64,000 nucleotides of DNA from NCBI RefSeq assembly GCF_007655135.1, contig NC_045132.1:23058354-23122353 (forward strand). Direction: 5' to 3'. The position numbers and the translations under genes are program-made. The notes beneath the pieces were generated by a model. That model did no database searches, had not been told where the DNA came from, and saw only the letters and a program-made list of their open reading frames with translations. The first letter of the stretch is position 1. Every line of letters begins with the position of its first letter. Origin of the DNA: Punica granatum (lineage: Eukaryota > Streptophyta > Magnoliopsida > Myrtales > Lythraceae). Below, piece by piece: positions 48,591 to 61,600 of the stretch.

Positions 48591-51010
48591 ATTAATCGGG
48601 AAAGAGAGAGGAGAAGGGAAGAAGGCTCCACAGTCCACATTGCGAAGGGGAAGTGATCCGTACTATGCAGCCAACATGCTGACGTGGCAATTTCTCGCCG
48701 CATAGGTGTGGGCACGTTGGCACGTTCCCCCATGTGAGCTTTGTCCCCCCATAGATTCTCCCTGGCCGCACCAATCAAAACCCTCCAGGACCAATCCTAG
48801 CCCTCCATTGTCCGTGGATTGAAAGTCCTGCACCGTACGATGCCGTCTCTTTTCCGATTTGGGGCAGGCAAGGCAGATGGTGGGGTCACCAAGCTCGGGC
48901 TCCCAAGAGCACGAGACTTGCCATTTTCAAATTAATTTTGGGACCCTCGACATAATTTCCAAGCCCGCGCGAGCCGGAATGTTCGGAACTAATCACAATT
49001 AAGAATTTCAATGAGAGTCACTTAGTTATACTTGCGATCTGTGTTTTTGCTGTGGATATCGTATATTTCATAGTGCTTAGAGATGTTCAGCGTGCCGCTG
49101 CTCGGTATCTTCTTCCACTAGGCATGCCACACGGAAGATGAATGTCTGCCACAAGCCTAAGAGGTACATAGTCATGCAAGCAAAATTGTTACATCTGTAT
49201 CAATCCACTACGTATGTAGGTCCTCGATCCACTATTTATATTCATGCAGCCACAAGCCTGCCGGATATGCAAAATGTAGGTCCTTTTTTAATAAGTTGCA
49301 CTACAAATTGTCTTTGGTACTTAAATCCATCACATGGCGTAACCCCACCAATGAATGTGGACTTTCCTATCAATGATTTATAGTAAACCATAAAGTTAAT
49401 ATGATCAATGAATATGATATCTTTCTCAATATACATTACCGGGTCAACAAAATTGTTCTCAATATGTAACCCAATTCAAATTTTCCTTCCTTCTTTGGAT
49501 TATAAAAGTGAATCATGAACCTATAAAAAAATAAAATTTAAATAAAAAGTATAAATAATCTCATTGATAAGAACCGAACCCTAAATCTCGTTGGCGGGTG
49601 GAAAATTCAAGTTTTTGGATTTTAAAAGAAAAAAGAGGTCGGTATATGGAAGTTGGGCATTTAATTGTGCCATTCTTTGTGGATTGCCTTTCTTTTTTGT
49701 TTTTTTATCCCCCACTTGCTCTTTTTTCTTTTTCCTTATTGCAATAGTTGCTTTCTCCTCAACAAACACATACACACACATCCATATCTATAATCTATAA
49801 ATCTATAAATAAATCTAAAACTGTCGCTTTCCTTTTGCGTCGGATTAGCACACCTGTCCTCTTCTTTCTTTGCCATTTCAACCTTTTATTTTCTTCTTTG
49901 TTTAAGTTTAGCCACAAATTTTGATTGTTTTTCTTTTTGTCCCTTACTTTGATAACTTTTCGCATCCTTCAAAAAATTCTAAAATTAACAAGTTTTAACT
50001 ATTTATACATTAATTAACTAAAACATGGCACATCCTACAACAATGAAAATATTGTTTTGATACTCACACACATAAAAATATTCTTTCTTCTAATTTTGTA
50101 GCTCTCACTATTTTACTCTTTTAAACATGCTATATAAAGTAAACACTTCCAATAAATAAAAACTATTTAGATAGATTTTTAACCACTTATTACTTGAAAA
50201 ATATACTTTATCTTTCTTACGGTACATTACAAGCGGTCCATCTTAAATTCAGGGAGCCATGTGACTTGGCGGACATTACCTTCAAATGTTTGCTTTATTA
50301 CAATTTTCTTTTAATTTCTATAATTTACCAAAATCTTTAATTTGTTGCATTTTTTCCTCTAATCTTACACTTTTAATTCAAATACATTCATCACTTTTTC
50401 TCTACTATTCATGTAAAAACTATTTAATCATTATTCTATAATTTCATATAATATTTTACATTTTCATCCTTATCTTATAATATCATTTAATTAAATTTCT
50501 CATTTATTTTTTTCTACATTCATGTATGTTCATAAAATTTAAAAGAATTTATAAGTTAGAGTGTTTATTCAGTTTTAAAATGAGTCATGCTATATTAATT
50601 TGTTAATATATTTTTCAATATTGCTTATATCCGTTCCATAATTCGATTGTACAAATATACTAATTGTTGATAAAAAGAGTTTTTGAAGACTCGCGGCGTA
50701 GCGCGGGTGCTCCTTCCTAGTATATATGTATTGGTGGCAGATGCAGCATCATTTACAATAATTGTGTACTGGAAAATTAAATCTATTGGCGTGCCCGAAT
50801 AATTAAGCTAATAAGGTGACAAACTGACGCGTATGTGCTCCCAAAACAAATATAAGTGGCATTTTGCTATCATTTTGATCATTACTTCCTAAATGCGAAA
50901 AAAGCCATACAAAATTATCTTGTCAGACAAGGTAAAGTTAGAAATTATGAGCTCCTTTCAGAAAAAAGGAAAAAAGAGATTCTTCCGCTTTTTGCACAAG
51001 AAGAATAATT
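48591..51010. other. Intergenic region
   Basis: No gene recognised. 48600-48990 is relatively G+C-rich; 49500-50700 is AT-rich. Confidence 0.45.
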
Positions 51011-51025
51011 AAAGTGAGGAAAGAA

Positions 51026-51181
51026 GGGCGTGTGTTTCGCTTAAGGAATGTCTCAGGTTCGAATCTTTGTGAATATATAAAATTCACGCTGTGAGAGATT
51101 TACCCCTTAGTGGGCCGACTCAGCTTGACTAGATTAGATGAGATCTGACTGGGTTTCCGGATATCAGGATTCATATCGAAA
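51026..51181 (+). mobile_element. tRNA-derived SINE (5'-shortened copy)
   Basis: A 156-bp insert bounded by the near-perfect 15-bp duplications AAAGTGAGGAAAGAA (51011-51025) and AAAGTAAGGAAAGAA (51182-51196). It contains the B box GGTTCGAATC and the body TGGGCCGACTCAGCTTGAC, then GATCTGACTGGG and CCGGATATCAGG, similar to the SINE body at 30258-30430 and to Au-type SINEs. Confidence 0.75.
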
Positions 51182-51196
51182 AAAGTAAGGAAAGAA

Positions 51197-53888
51197 TGGT
51201 ATAGCATGGTGATGTCTGCCCTCATCTAATCATTAGTAAGTTTTAGATTAAATTTTTATGATGAGAATATCCGTATTTATTTATTATAATTATTGAAAAT
51301 TTTATTTTATTATACTAAATTCATGGATTTTTTTTATCGAAAGAGAATAATTGAAGTACATTATAATTGGTCGTATATATAAGTACATATGTAGTTGCCA
51401 CCGACGGAGTTTCAAGACGAGCTGAGGCTTCTCAGTTGTGAATGAATATATATACATGACAGCAGTCAGAAAGAAAGACGCGTGAGTGAGGGAGAATTCA
51501 TTTTCGGCCTGTCCCGATCCGAAGGCCACGCACATATATAAAACATACAAATTGGAAAGATTAATAATTATATATGATGAGAACTGGACAGTGTTTTTGT
51601 GTAAGGGAATTTCTTCAGTACTTAAAATAATGTACGTTTTGTGCGCATTTATGAGAATCATGTGACCCGGGCAGAAGCTAGAAGAGAAAACATCCAGCTG
51701 CCCATTACTTTAAAAAAAGAAAAAACGAAAGAAGAAGAGAAAACCACGAGGTGTTATGTAGGGCGCGAACCTTATAGATGTACTTCATTATTGCGACAAA
51801 GTCAGTGTCGGAGCGAGGGCGCGTCTCAGGCTCAACCACCAATAGGTTAAGAGTATCTCGTGCTATCAGCAAATAGGAAAAAGAGAAATATCATTATAAG
51901 CAAATCATTATTGAGATGGAGGAATACTTATTGTGGACGTGGGAGCGAAAAGCTTCGTTGTCTCCATTCGTTCATTTAAGTGTTACAACGGTATATCATG
52001 CTGTAAGATATATGAAGTATTACGAGTTTCAGATTTTAAAGGAACCCGACTCGAAGATATGAGGCCGATGATGATGAGTGATAATGAAATGTGTCATGAA
52101 ATTTGGTGCAATGGTAGCCCCTTAAGTTGCTTGTATGATCATGCATATCGTCCATGGCCATGGGCCAATAGTTCAAGCTAGGGAGGGAAAATGGGGATAA
52201 GGTTTTGCATGCATGATGGATGTCGTTGCAGAATTCTGCGGAAAACCATTGTCCTTTTTTTTTGAGAGCTGGTCATGCGTGCATGATATGTGTCTGGCTG
52301 GGGGTATGAATGAGAAAGAACAATGCATGGGCATGCATCCTTCACTGCAGAAGCCCATTTGAAGCTGCCCCATCCCATCTTCTTCTCCATCCATTTCATT
52401 TAATTTTTAACTGTTGAAGTTTCACGTTTTATATGACTTTTCTATACAGACATACATCATCTGAATTAGACTTCAAAAAAAAAAAAAATTCAAATCCTGC
52501 CCTAAAACAACTTTAGATTTCGGTTCTACTTGTTCCAAGTCACTCCACAAATTTCGTTGGAGAATAATCCTTAGTATACCAATAGTAACTGCTTATATGG
52601 CCGAGCTGACCTATCCTGTGGACTTGCAGGATATTTATGTAAATGACAGTAATTAATCGGACGAAATCTAAACCTCCCTCGTTATAAATATGGAAAAATT
52701 AGATAGTCCAAAAAGATGGTATTTCTTGACTTCAAACAGATGGGTCCTTAGTCGATATTATATATTATCTCAATGAGTTTTCTATTTTTTTGGGCTAAAT
52801 TAATTTTCATTAGCTCTATATAATAATTAGATGAAAGCCCGTACCTACGTGTGAACTAGATTTATATAGGTTGAACTTAATACAACAGAATCATTATTCT
52901 GTTTACAATTTTATTACCTTTTTTTCTTCTCTCAAATAGGCATTTCCTTCCTTCTTTTTCTGGTTGATTTTTATCATCCATTGAAAAGTTTTGAGATAGA
53001 AATTGTGATTAGGGTATTTTTAAAGTGAAATTTTTTCCTTAGAATTTCAAAAGTTGATACTTAAAGGTCTGCTCATTATATATATCTAACTCATATCTTT
53101 CAGTGAGTTGACATTTTTCAAACTTTATCAGCGACATGACAATATATTGAAGATATATTTATCACATCTTTATTTGTAGGATTTGAAAGATCATGCAATA
53201 ACCGATTTACTTTATCCTGTATGGCACGTTCTCAAATTTCGTCTTGTACAGATTTCAATTAAATTGTAGTCGACCAGGTACAATACACTAGAGGGGATCC
53301 AAGCTGCGGCCCCAACTCTACGTCTCTGCAAAAGACATTCATGGCCCAGCTATGCCGGCCAGCCAGCGGATGCCAACCGATGGGCCACTCATGCACCAAT
53401 GTCCTGGAACCCCAAAGGCAAGGACCATTGGCTAAGTTGCCCCTCAACTCCTGGCTTAGCCCCCGCCACTAGGTAGGTTGTGCTCTAAGAGGGTGCTGGG
53501 GAAGTCTCGACAAGGTGTTGCGCAGTCGTCGAGTTCATCCTTGGAGTAGTTAGCAAGGAATCTTTCATGAGGTCCTCGAACTATGATAGACCATATGCTA
53601 GTAAACAAAGTAGTTTGCAGCACAGAGCAAATCTTTCAAGGGGCCGATTGACTTAAAGATGCCGGGAAATCTGCTGCTATGATCGAAGCCAAGGTATCAG
53701 CAAGTCCTGGTCTCTCCTTCAAAACAGCCTGCTAGTGAAACTGCCTGTATAGAAACGTTCTTGTCAAATTGGGCGGGGGAAGATCACCTTATGCTGAATC
53801 AACCAAGGCCATTACCGGTTTCCCACTCGATTTCTGCAGGACGAACACCAACCCGACTCTTATAGACAGTTTGGGTCGTGAAATATAA
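51197..53888. other. Intergenic region
   Basis: No gene recognised. 53270-53880 is more G+C-rich than its surroundings and has short coding-like frames on the minus strand (for example LQKSSGKPVMALVDSA at about 53789-53845) that I cannot assign. Confidence 0.4.
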
Positions 53889-54326
53889 TTCATTCTTGAA
53901 GAAACTGTCACTGTCATCCCTCTACTTTCACCGAGTGACGACTTAAGTCCCTCGTCGATTTTTACCATCAATTTGGCTTACACGTTGGGGTTCCGTCGAT
54001 CAATTTGGTCAATGCCGTCAATGCCACTAACGGATGTCTGATGTGGCTGCCTTGTTGGACAAAACGGCGTCAAAAAATAATTTTTTAATCTAAATTTCCA
54101 AAAGACGTCGTTTTGACAAAATTTTGAAAAAATTAAGTATTACCGTTATTATTTTTTTATGTTTCTTTTACGTTGAAGGAAGTGGAAACAGTTACTCATC
54201 CTTTTACTTTCCTCGAGCCACCACTTTAGTCCCTCATTAATTTTTGCCACCAATTTGGCCCAAACACACGGCTTCATCACCTCGACGACTTCCTCCCATC
54301 TCTTTCGGCAGGGCTCTGACCAAGCC

Positions 54327-54327
<1 letters not shown>

Positions 54328-54367
<40 letters not shown>
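54328..54367. repeat. (CT)n microsatellite inside the Mutator-like element
   Basis: About 19 CT dinucleotides in the element interior. Confidence 0.95.
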
Positions 54368-54370
<3 letters not shown>

Positions 54371-55087
54371 CCACCAGGTTCGGTTCCACCCAGTATATCG
54401 CCGCCACAATGGACTCTGTAGCTTTGAGCTAGCTCCCAATCAATGGTTTTTGGGGGAAGTCGATGATTCATGAATCATCCATTCAAATATATTCATGGAT
54501 TGGAAAAAAATTTCATTGACAGAAAGAAAAATGCAGGATATTACTCCCAGCGACATTCATTAGAGTTGTGAATAGGGTATTGCGCCCCTTTCTTGATGAT
54601 TTCATGGTTGTTTAGTTTGGAAATTAGTTGCTATGTGGGGGGCTATTATAGAAGAACAGTATGATCTTGGACTGGCCCACTTCAGAAACGACGGTGACGA
54701 AGGTTACCGGGAAAGGATGTACCCTTTGTAAAATAGGAGGCATTGTTACTGCGCATACCAGGAAGCTCTTAACAGAGCCTACCTCGGAGTTGGGCAGAGG
54801 GATAACTGAATTAGAGGAAAGCATAGCGCTAGGTTCGAGGAAGCTTGGACTGGACCCCTGGTTCAGCCTCGTGTCCAGCTTTAACGACTAGCCTCAATTT
54901 CCCTTACCTGAGATCTATAGCGAGCTTCAGGTCGCATCTTCAATCCCTTTCTGGCGTTCCTCTATTGTAGTAGCTCAGCCACAGACCCCTTTGAGCAGCC
55001 GCCTCCTCTCCAACGAGCTGATGCATTTCTTCCTTCGATCAACAGCATCGCTCTCAGTGAAAGAGTAAAAACAAAGGGATTCGGGAA

Positions 55088-55108
55088 GGGGGGGGGGGGG
55101 GGGGGGGG
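55088..55108. repeat. Homopolymer of 21 G
   Basis: An unusually long G run in the interior of the Mutator-like element. It can form G-quadruplex structures and its length may be uncertain in assembly. Confidence 0.9.
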
Positions 55109-55547
55109 AAGATTGGTTGGGTCCTCCCCGACCGGCCGCTGCCCCCTTGATAGACGGAACCCTAACGTTTGGGTCAAATTGGCGGCAAAAATTGATGAAG
55201 GACTAAAGTGGTGGCTCAAGAAAAGTAGAAGGATGACAATGATTGTTTGCACTTCCTTCAACATAAAAGAAATATAAAAAAATAATAACGATAATAATAA
55301 TTTTTTTAAAAAAATTGTCAAAACGATGTCGTTTTGGAAATTCAGGTTAAAAAATTATTTTTTTGATACTGTTTTGTCTAACAAAGCAACCACATCAAAC
55401 ATCCATTAGTGGCATTGACGGCATGAACCAAATTGATTGAAAGAACCCCAACGTGTAAGCCAAATCGATGACAAAAATTAATGAGGAACTTAAGTGATGA
55501 CTTGATGAAAATAAAGAAATAACAGTGATAGTTTAATCTTCATTCTT

Positions 55548-55947
55548 ACATCCAAACTATGCATGAACCTCCAGGAAAAAGCCCATAGCCGAAGAAAGCT
55601 CCTGGCGATCAACATCCAATCCTAATCTTATGAACCCCCCCAAACCAAAAAAAAAAAAAAGAAGAGAGAGAAAAAAAGAAAAGGGTCAACCCCGTTGACC
55701 ATCTGATACGGGTCCGACCTGAACTGAAGTGCCGGGTCCCACAAAGAACCAGATCTGTAGGATTCCTTTTCCTTGGCACCAACAACAACAACAATAATAA
55801 TAATAATAATAAATGATATATGCAATTCAGCAATTAAATAGCCACTCTCCTTCGAAGTTCCATATTCGTTGTCCTGATCATCTATGCATAATCTACCAAT
55901 GAAAAGAAAAGCAATCCTAAATTAGAGGACAAATAATTGGGGTTCTT
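55548..55947. other. 3' flank of the RCC1-family gene
   Basis: Presumed 3' UTR and flank (minus-strand gene). Contains an (AAC)n(AAT)n microsatellite at about 55783-55812. No other gene. Confidence 0.45.
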
Positions 55948-58342
55948 CTAACTTAGATCGATATTCACTCGTTTTGGCTGCGTCCGTCGACTCTGTCCGC
56001 TCGGAAGCTTAGTCCCCAGCTGGCCTTTGTCTCCCATGCCAAAGGCATATATCTTCCCCGACTCTGTCAGGGCAATAGTATGCCCGTGCGTCCTAAAGTT
56101 GTTCGTCGGGCTTATCTGCACAATCCGCTCATGCAACTCCTTCTGAGTCAGAGACGTCACCAACCTGGGCTTCACCACAAAGTTGTCCTGCATTTCCTGC
56201 ACAAAATGAGATCAAACCCGGTTGATTTCAGCCCGACTGATCGTGGAAATCCTGGAACAGTCCTAGTGCACTATATATATATATTTTTGAACAGCATAGA
56301 AAGTATGGTAACAAGTAACCCGGTGGAAGGCCTGGAAATTTAACGCATCTTCCTAGCAAGAAAACATCAACAGAGAAACCCTAAAGACGGACCTCTCCAT
56401 CAACAACGTCATGGCCGAGATTACCCCAGTGTAGAGCCCCAAATGAGTAGATATCACCATTGTCGAGCACCACAAAGGTGGTGTGCTCTCCTGTAGCTAT
56501 ATGTACAGCCTTGCCATCTCCGAATCCTTCAACGACTTTAGGGACAATCTGGTACGCTTGGATGCCATGCCCTAGGCAGCCACAGGAGCCCCATCCCCAT
56601 GTGCAGACACGACCATCATGGCCCAAGACAGCAGCATGCCATGTCCCAGCCGATATAGCCATAGGCTGCAGGTTCAAGGTCATCTGAAATTGCGTGATTA
56701 GCCGGGGCTGCTTCTCACTGCCTGTTGAGCCATGACCGAGCTTTCCGCCTTGGCCACACCCAACAGAATACACTGACCTGGTAAAAAATACATGTATGTT
56801 CAATCACATATCTAATTCAACGTTATGCTCCATCCAGCCAGGGCGTCATGTCAAATTCAAACTTCTAATCAATTGGCCTAGTTCCTACGGATTATAACAT
56901 GCAAAATGCTGGACCGACAAAGTTCCAAAAAGTTATGAATCTTGAGTCTCTAAACAAATGAAACCGTATGGCATCAATGTCGAACTTCCACTTAGTAAGT
57001 GAATGGAATGGGATTCAGAAGAAAAAGCTTACATGCCACTAGGCTGAAAAGCCAAAGCAAGAAGGTAACAATGTCCTGCTGCAATCTGAACTACTGGAAC
57101 ATTCTCTAATGCTCCGTTCAGAGGGTGCGGTTCCATATCGTTAGGATCAGTGAGGTGCCCGAGCTTTTCCTCTTTGCCCCAACAGAAGGTGTAGACCCTG
57201 CCCTCCCTCGATAAAACAGCCATAAAGAGTTCTCCTGTAACTGCTTGAACCACAAATACTCCCTTTAACGACTCCATGAGTGTTGGCATTGCGATCGATT
57301 TCGACCTTTCCACCTGATCATGTTCATCCCCACGTTCCCTGAGCTTGTCCTTCCCAAAAGCATACACCTGACCTGAATCACTTACCAGCATTGTCTTCTC
57401 AGCACCAGCTGCCGCTTGGATGATCCGGATGCCCTTCAGAGAGCTGCAACACAGTGCAGCTCCATCAGCTGGTCTTCCAACCTAATCTACGAATACGGAA
57501 GATAAACTCACTTTGGAAAAGGAAAATTTTTCCTGTATCCGCTCCGCATTCAAATATCGCTTATTTAAAAGTATGTATCAAGCTGCTATGGACCCTTTCA
57601 AATATTATTAATTTCTGAAGACTGACTGCACATATATATATATATATATATATATCAACCTGATCTGCCGAGGCTGCCATTCGTTATCGGTTGTGGAGTG
57701 CCCTAACTGTCCTGAGCAGTTGAGCCCGAAAGTGTAGACATCTCCTCCGGATGTGACTACAACGCTGTGACAGCCACCAGCAGTCACCTGCGACTTCTCC
57801 CTCCTATAACATCCTTCTCCAGCTAACAAGAATTTCAGGACGAGTTTCCACGAGCCGCCGCACCTCTCCTTCAATGCTTCCCGTTCTTGGGGCTTCATAG
57901 GCTTAAATATTGCTCTCTTCTGGCACATTTCCAGTGCTGCAACCTCAGACATTGACAGTTCTAATTCAGGTATCAGGTTCATAGGCCGCCTAAAGAAGGA
58001 ACAGGTTGCCTGCAAGAGCCACAAATGTTTGAGATCATTTGGAGGCACCGTGGTAATCATAGTTCCATCAATTAGGTTCAGTCTGCGATACAATATGTTA
58101 AAAGTAGTAGGGCTTGCCTCTAACTTTGCCAGATCAACAGGGTCGAGATTGCACGACGTGAGAATGTGGAGAACCATGGTGGGGACAGAGGCCAATGGGA
58201 ATTCACCCGGCGAAGGATCCCCAAGGCAGTGGCGAGTCTCCCGTTGAGACTCTGGCGAAGGTGGACGGGCAGCATCAGGAACCAGCTGGTCGGGAATGTT
58301 ATTGAACTGAACGTTTGGAGCCTCACTCATGGTCACGTCCAT
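55948..58342 (-). CDS. RCC1-repeat (beta-propeller) family protein
   Basis: Exons 58342-58118, 58009-57660, 57443-57033, 56777-56393 and 56196-55948 give 539 residues. The N-terminal part has PGEFPLASVPTMVLHILTS and SCNLDPVDLAKLEA/TCSFF, an F-box-like helical region. Then comes KRAIFKPMKPQEREALK and seven RCC1-type repeats (GGDVYTFGLNCSGQLGH, GQVYAFGKD, GRVYTFCWGKEEKLGH, SVYSVGCGQGGKLGHG, GRVCTWGWGSCGCLGHG, GDIYSFGALHWGNLGHD, GKIYAFGMGDKGQLG), enough for a seven-bladed propeller. UVR8-type tryptophan motifs (GWRHT) are absent, so it is a different member. Function is unknown; relatives are guanine-nucleotide-exchange or protein-interaction modules. The start MDVTMSEAPNVQ matches recalled relatives. 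The frame is open for another 73 codons upstream, to a splice-acceptor-like site at 58562. The first intron (58117-58010) has a GC donor and is 108 bp with no stop. Confidence 0.9.
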
Positions 58343-58561
58343 TGAGCCCTGTGGGACCATTGGGCAGTCGCCAAACTTCTTCTGAGAGGATTTTAAATAC
58401 TTGAATGCTCTGCGTAAAAATTTCAGACAGGAGACAACTTCAGCTACATTTTCACCCATTCCTGCGCTATAAAGCACAATCAACTTGAAGGAACTGTCTG
58501 TGGCAGAGAGATATTCCTCAAAATACAACGTTTCATCAACAATCCTCAGGTCCAAGAACTG
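58343..58561 (-). other. Open upstream extension or 5' leader exon of the RCC1-family gene
   Basis: In frame with the RCC1 gene and without stop. It begins right after TTTATTATGCAG, which reads as a 3' splice site, and encodes LRIVDETLYFEEYLSATDSS and CLKFLRRAFKYLKSSQKKF. Either the protein is 73 residues longer with an upstream exon I could not find, or this is a spliced 5' UTR exon that happens to be open. Confidence 0.35.
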
Positions 58562-58621
58562 CATAATAAAAGCATAAACCCGCTTAAAAGTACTGATTAA
58601 GCTCATCGATAGAATGGCCAA

Positions 58622-61600
58622 ACACGAAAAAGATGTCCCAAAAGTAGCAAATCATTATTCATCAAAACAGCATCATTAATCACACTTCTCCATCCACCAG
58701 ACACACCAAGTCAACGACTTTTGACATACGACATATCCAGTTGGCAAAATAGTAAGAAGCAGGCAATGAAAGGAGGCAAGACATAAATCGACCGAAGAAC
58801 AGGACAGTTCAGGACCTCAATACCGTAGCAGGAGCAGTGTGATCATCGGACGTTTATATTACAATGATCACCAACCGATCATATCAGTATATTTAAGGAT
58901 GTAGAGAGCGCAAGTCAACAAGACCCACCGATGCTCGATGAACCCCAGTAGCGTTCATCAGCCAAAATGCCTGGGAGGATCTTTAGGATGATCTTCTAGA
59001 GAGAAAAGGGGGATATTATTCTACTGATGCCCGATTTACTTACCTATTTTTTGCACTACGCTAGTAGTCCGAAAGCCCAATGGGCTTCAACTAATCCACA
59101 CTCGAGCTAGATCGACTCAATAATGGATAAATTTTTTTGAATCATAAATTTTCTCCCATTTCAAGATTCAAATTTGTGTTTTTAATTACTTAAGAAAAAG
59201 AGGTGAGGAACTAGAAGAACCAACCCATCTTGATTGCTTATAATCCATAGAAACGATGTTTCTCTTTAATAAAAGAAGCCTACAAGTAACCTATCGAAGA
59301 AAGAGACTTATTACTTTGTTTCATTATGAATAAATATATTTACATTATATTCTTCTTTGGATGCAATGTTAGATTATGTTTGATTTCAATTATACTTTCT
59401 TAACTTTTTATGTCTTGTTTTATTCGTAACACCTTCATTAATGTTAGATTATGTTTGATTTCAATTGTACTTACTTAACTTTTTATTCTAACTAAAAATT
59501 ATGAATTACAAGTCATCTAAAATGGACTGATGACTACTTGGAATGAAAAGAGACGTAGAAGTAGAGGTAGGGGGGCAAAGAGTTTATGATATACATGTTG
59601 GGCCCTTTGTTTGTGTAGTGCCCATAAAAAAAAAGACACACACGACGATGTCCTCTTGTAATACATATTGGGCCCTTAGAATTAACTTTTTATAGATAGA
59701 TAGATTTTATATGTCATAGATGTGAGCGATAATATCTTGATATTTTAGAAATTGGAATATTTTAATAAGATCTTATATTGATCAATTTGATTAGTTTATA
59801 TCCTTGAGATATTTTAGATTTGATTCAATTATTATTCTGCATCCATGAATATTTGTTTCAAGATTTTCTGTTGCCTATAAATAGGCAAGTCCTGTGTGTT
59901 ATGTCCATCACGTTTTGATACCTCCACACTCTCTTTCTCATCTTTTATTTAATTTCTTCAATAGAGTCATAGACATAGACATTTGTTTATTTTGTTAACT
60001 TTTTGTTTTCAATTAGAGAAAAAGAGATAAGACGTTGGAATCACAATCGCTGGATAGTGGAGTATATCTCATCAATATCTGAATCATAAACTCACAGAGT
60101 TAGTGCATGCTTAATTTAAATCTAACCTATTGCGGAAAATTAATTAAATCGAACTATGTAAACTCAATGGATGCAGTCCATTATAGAATCAAAACTCGAA
60201 CGTTTGAATCATTTCATGGGATTGTAATTAACATTGTATCATCAATCTGCTCAATCCAAACTTTGACTTTCACCTGAGTACTGTAGGTCAACGGACAGAC
60301 ATGCCAATGCCATTGGCATTATACAAATTTAACAAATAAATCACCTGACAATTGATATGATGAGATGGGGATGGTTTGTTCTTTTCCTTTTTTTCTTTTA
60401 TAAAGTTTATATATATGTATCCGGTTTCTTCTTTATTTTTTAATAATAATTGAATGAAAATAAAACCAACATCCAGGCCCAACCTGAAAGATACTGAAAA
60501 GAAAATGTTTACTTAATTTTTGACTATTTCTGCCGGAATTAATTAATGAACTTCAATCATCTCATATATTTTTAGTTTATAATATGCTCTTTTTTCTTTT
60601 TTTTTTTTTAATTTTGTGAGGTTATCAATAAATTTACCTGTGGAGGACACAATTATCATGGAATTGCCATACACATCGACACGAAAGCTCTGTCTTTTCG
60701 TTCTATTGGAAACTATATATAGACATATTTTTGGTAAGTACAAAAAAAAACTATAAATTAATGGGTAATATGTGTTCCCATCCATTTAGATTTTACTTAA
60801 TGACACTCTACCCAATCTTAAGTAAAATAGACACTCCACCCTATTTCTTTTGATCCTCGATATTCATTTTTGCTTTTTTACTTTTATCCTAATTCTTTTT
60901 TTAATTATTCTCATTTTTAGCGTAACACAATTTATCAACTTTGATATTAATATCTAAATTTTCGATAAACCTCTCAATGTGCAATATTTTGAAAAATAAT
61001 AAAACTTTGGAAATAGAAAAGAAAAGAAAATAATTTGTCAACACCCATTGAGGCTCTTAACGGTGTAGAGCAAGAGTGTCTGTCAGTGAGACTTCATCCC
61101 AAAATCGATATTCAAAATTGTTACATTTGACACAAAGAGATCATGTCTACAATCTAACAATATTTTTGAGAAAAAATAATTTAAAATAAATTTATAAAAT
61201 CAGCCAACACCGTAGGGAGCTTGTCTAATGTTGACGACTACAAGTGCCATTTGAAGTCCTCGGTTTTAGGGGGTGGGTGCGAGTGCCCCTCTACCCCCTA
61301 GTCCCCATCTTTTTTGCACTCACACCCCCTATAGATCACGGTTGTCTAGTGGCCCCATGATGCATCGAGGAGGTAGCAACACCATCCCACTCTTACTCCT
61401 TGTTGACGTTTCTTTTTTTATTATATATTAATTTTTAAAAATTATTTATTACTCATTAAAATTTTTTATGCAAATTTTTATATGAAATTTGTGTTACGTA
61501 TTAACACTCCATTGAAATTATAGACGACTATTTTCACCATCTATAAGCATGGATGGTAGGTGATCGCCAACAAAGTCTCCATCCCCCATAAAAAATAATT

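Larger units (their letters stand above)
53898..55538. mobile_element. Mutator-like element (1.64 kb) with TIRs of about 370 bp, possibly nested
   Basis: Ends GAAGAAACTGTCACTG and (inverse) GATTAAACTATCACTG are flanked by perfect 9-bp direct repeats TTCATTCTT at 53889-53897 and 55539-55547. The arms 53898-54265 and 55167-55538 are inverted repeats at roughly 80-85% identity by eye. Each arm contains two related modules (the TCATCC...AGTCCCTC...CAATTTGG unit occurs twice), which suggests one family member inserted in another. The 900-bp interior encodes no transposase and carries a (CT)n tract, a 77-codon unidentified frame (54661-54891) and a run of 21 G. It could be a Pack-MULE type if the interior is host-derived. 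Confidence 0.85.

Noticed and set aside
53560..53870. Coding-like minus-strand blocks (SSGKPVMALVDSA and downstream)
   Set aside because: Frameshifted, no family recognised; not enough to call a pseudogene.
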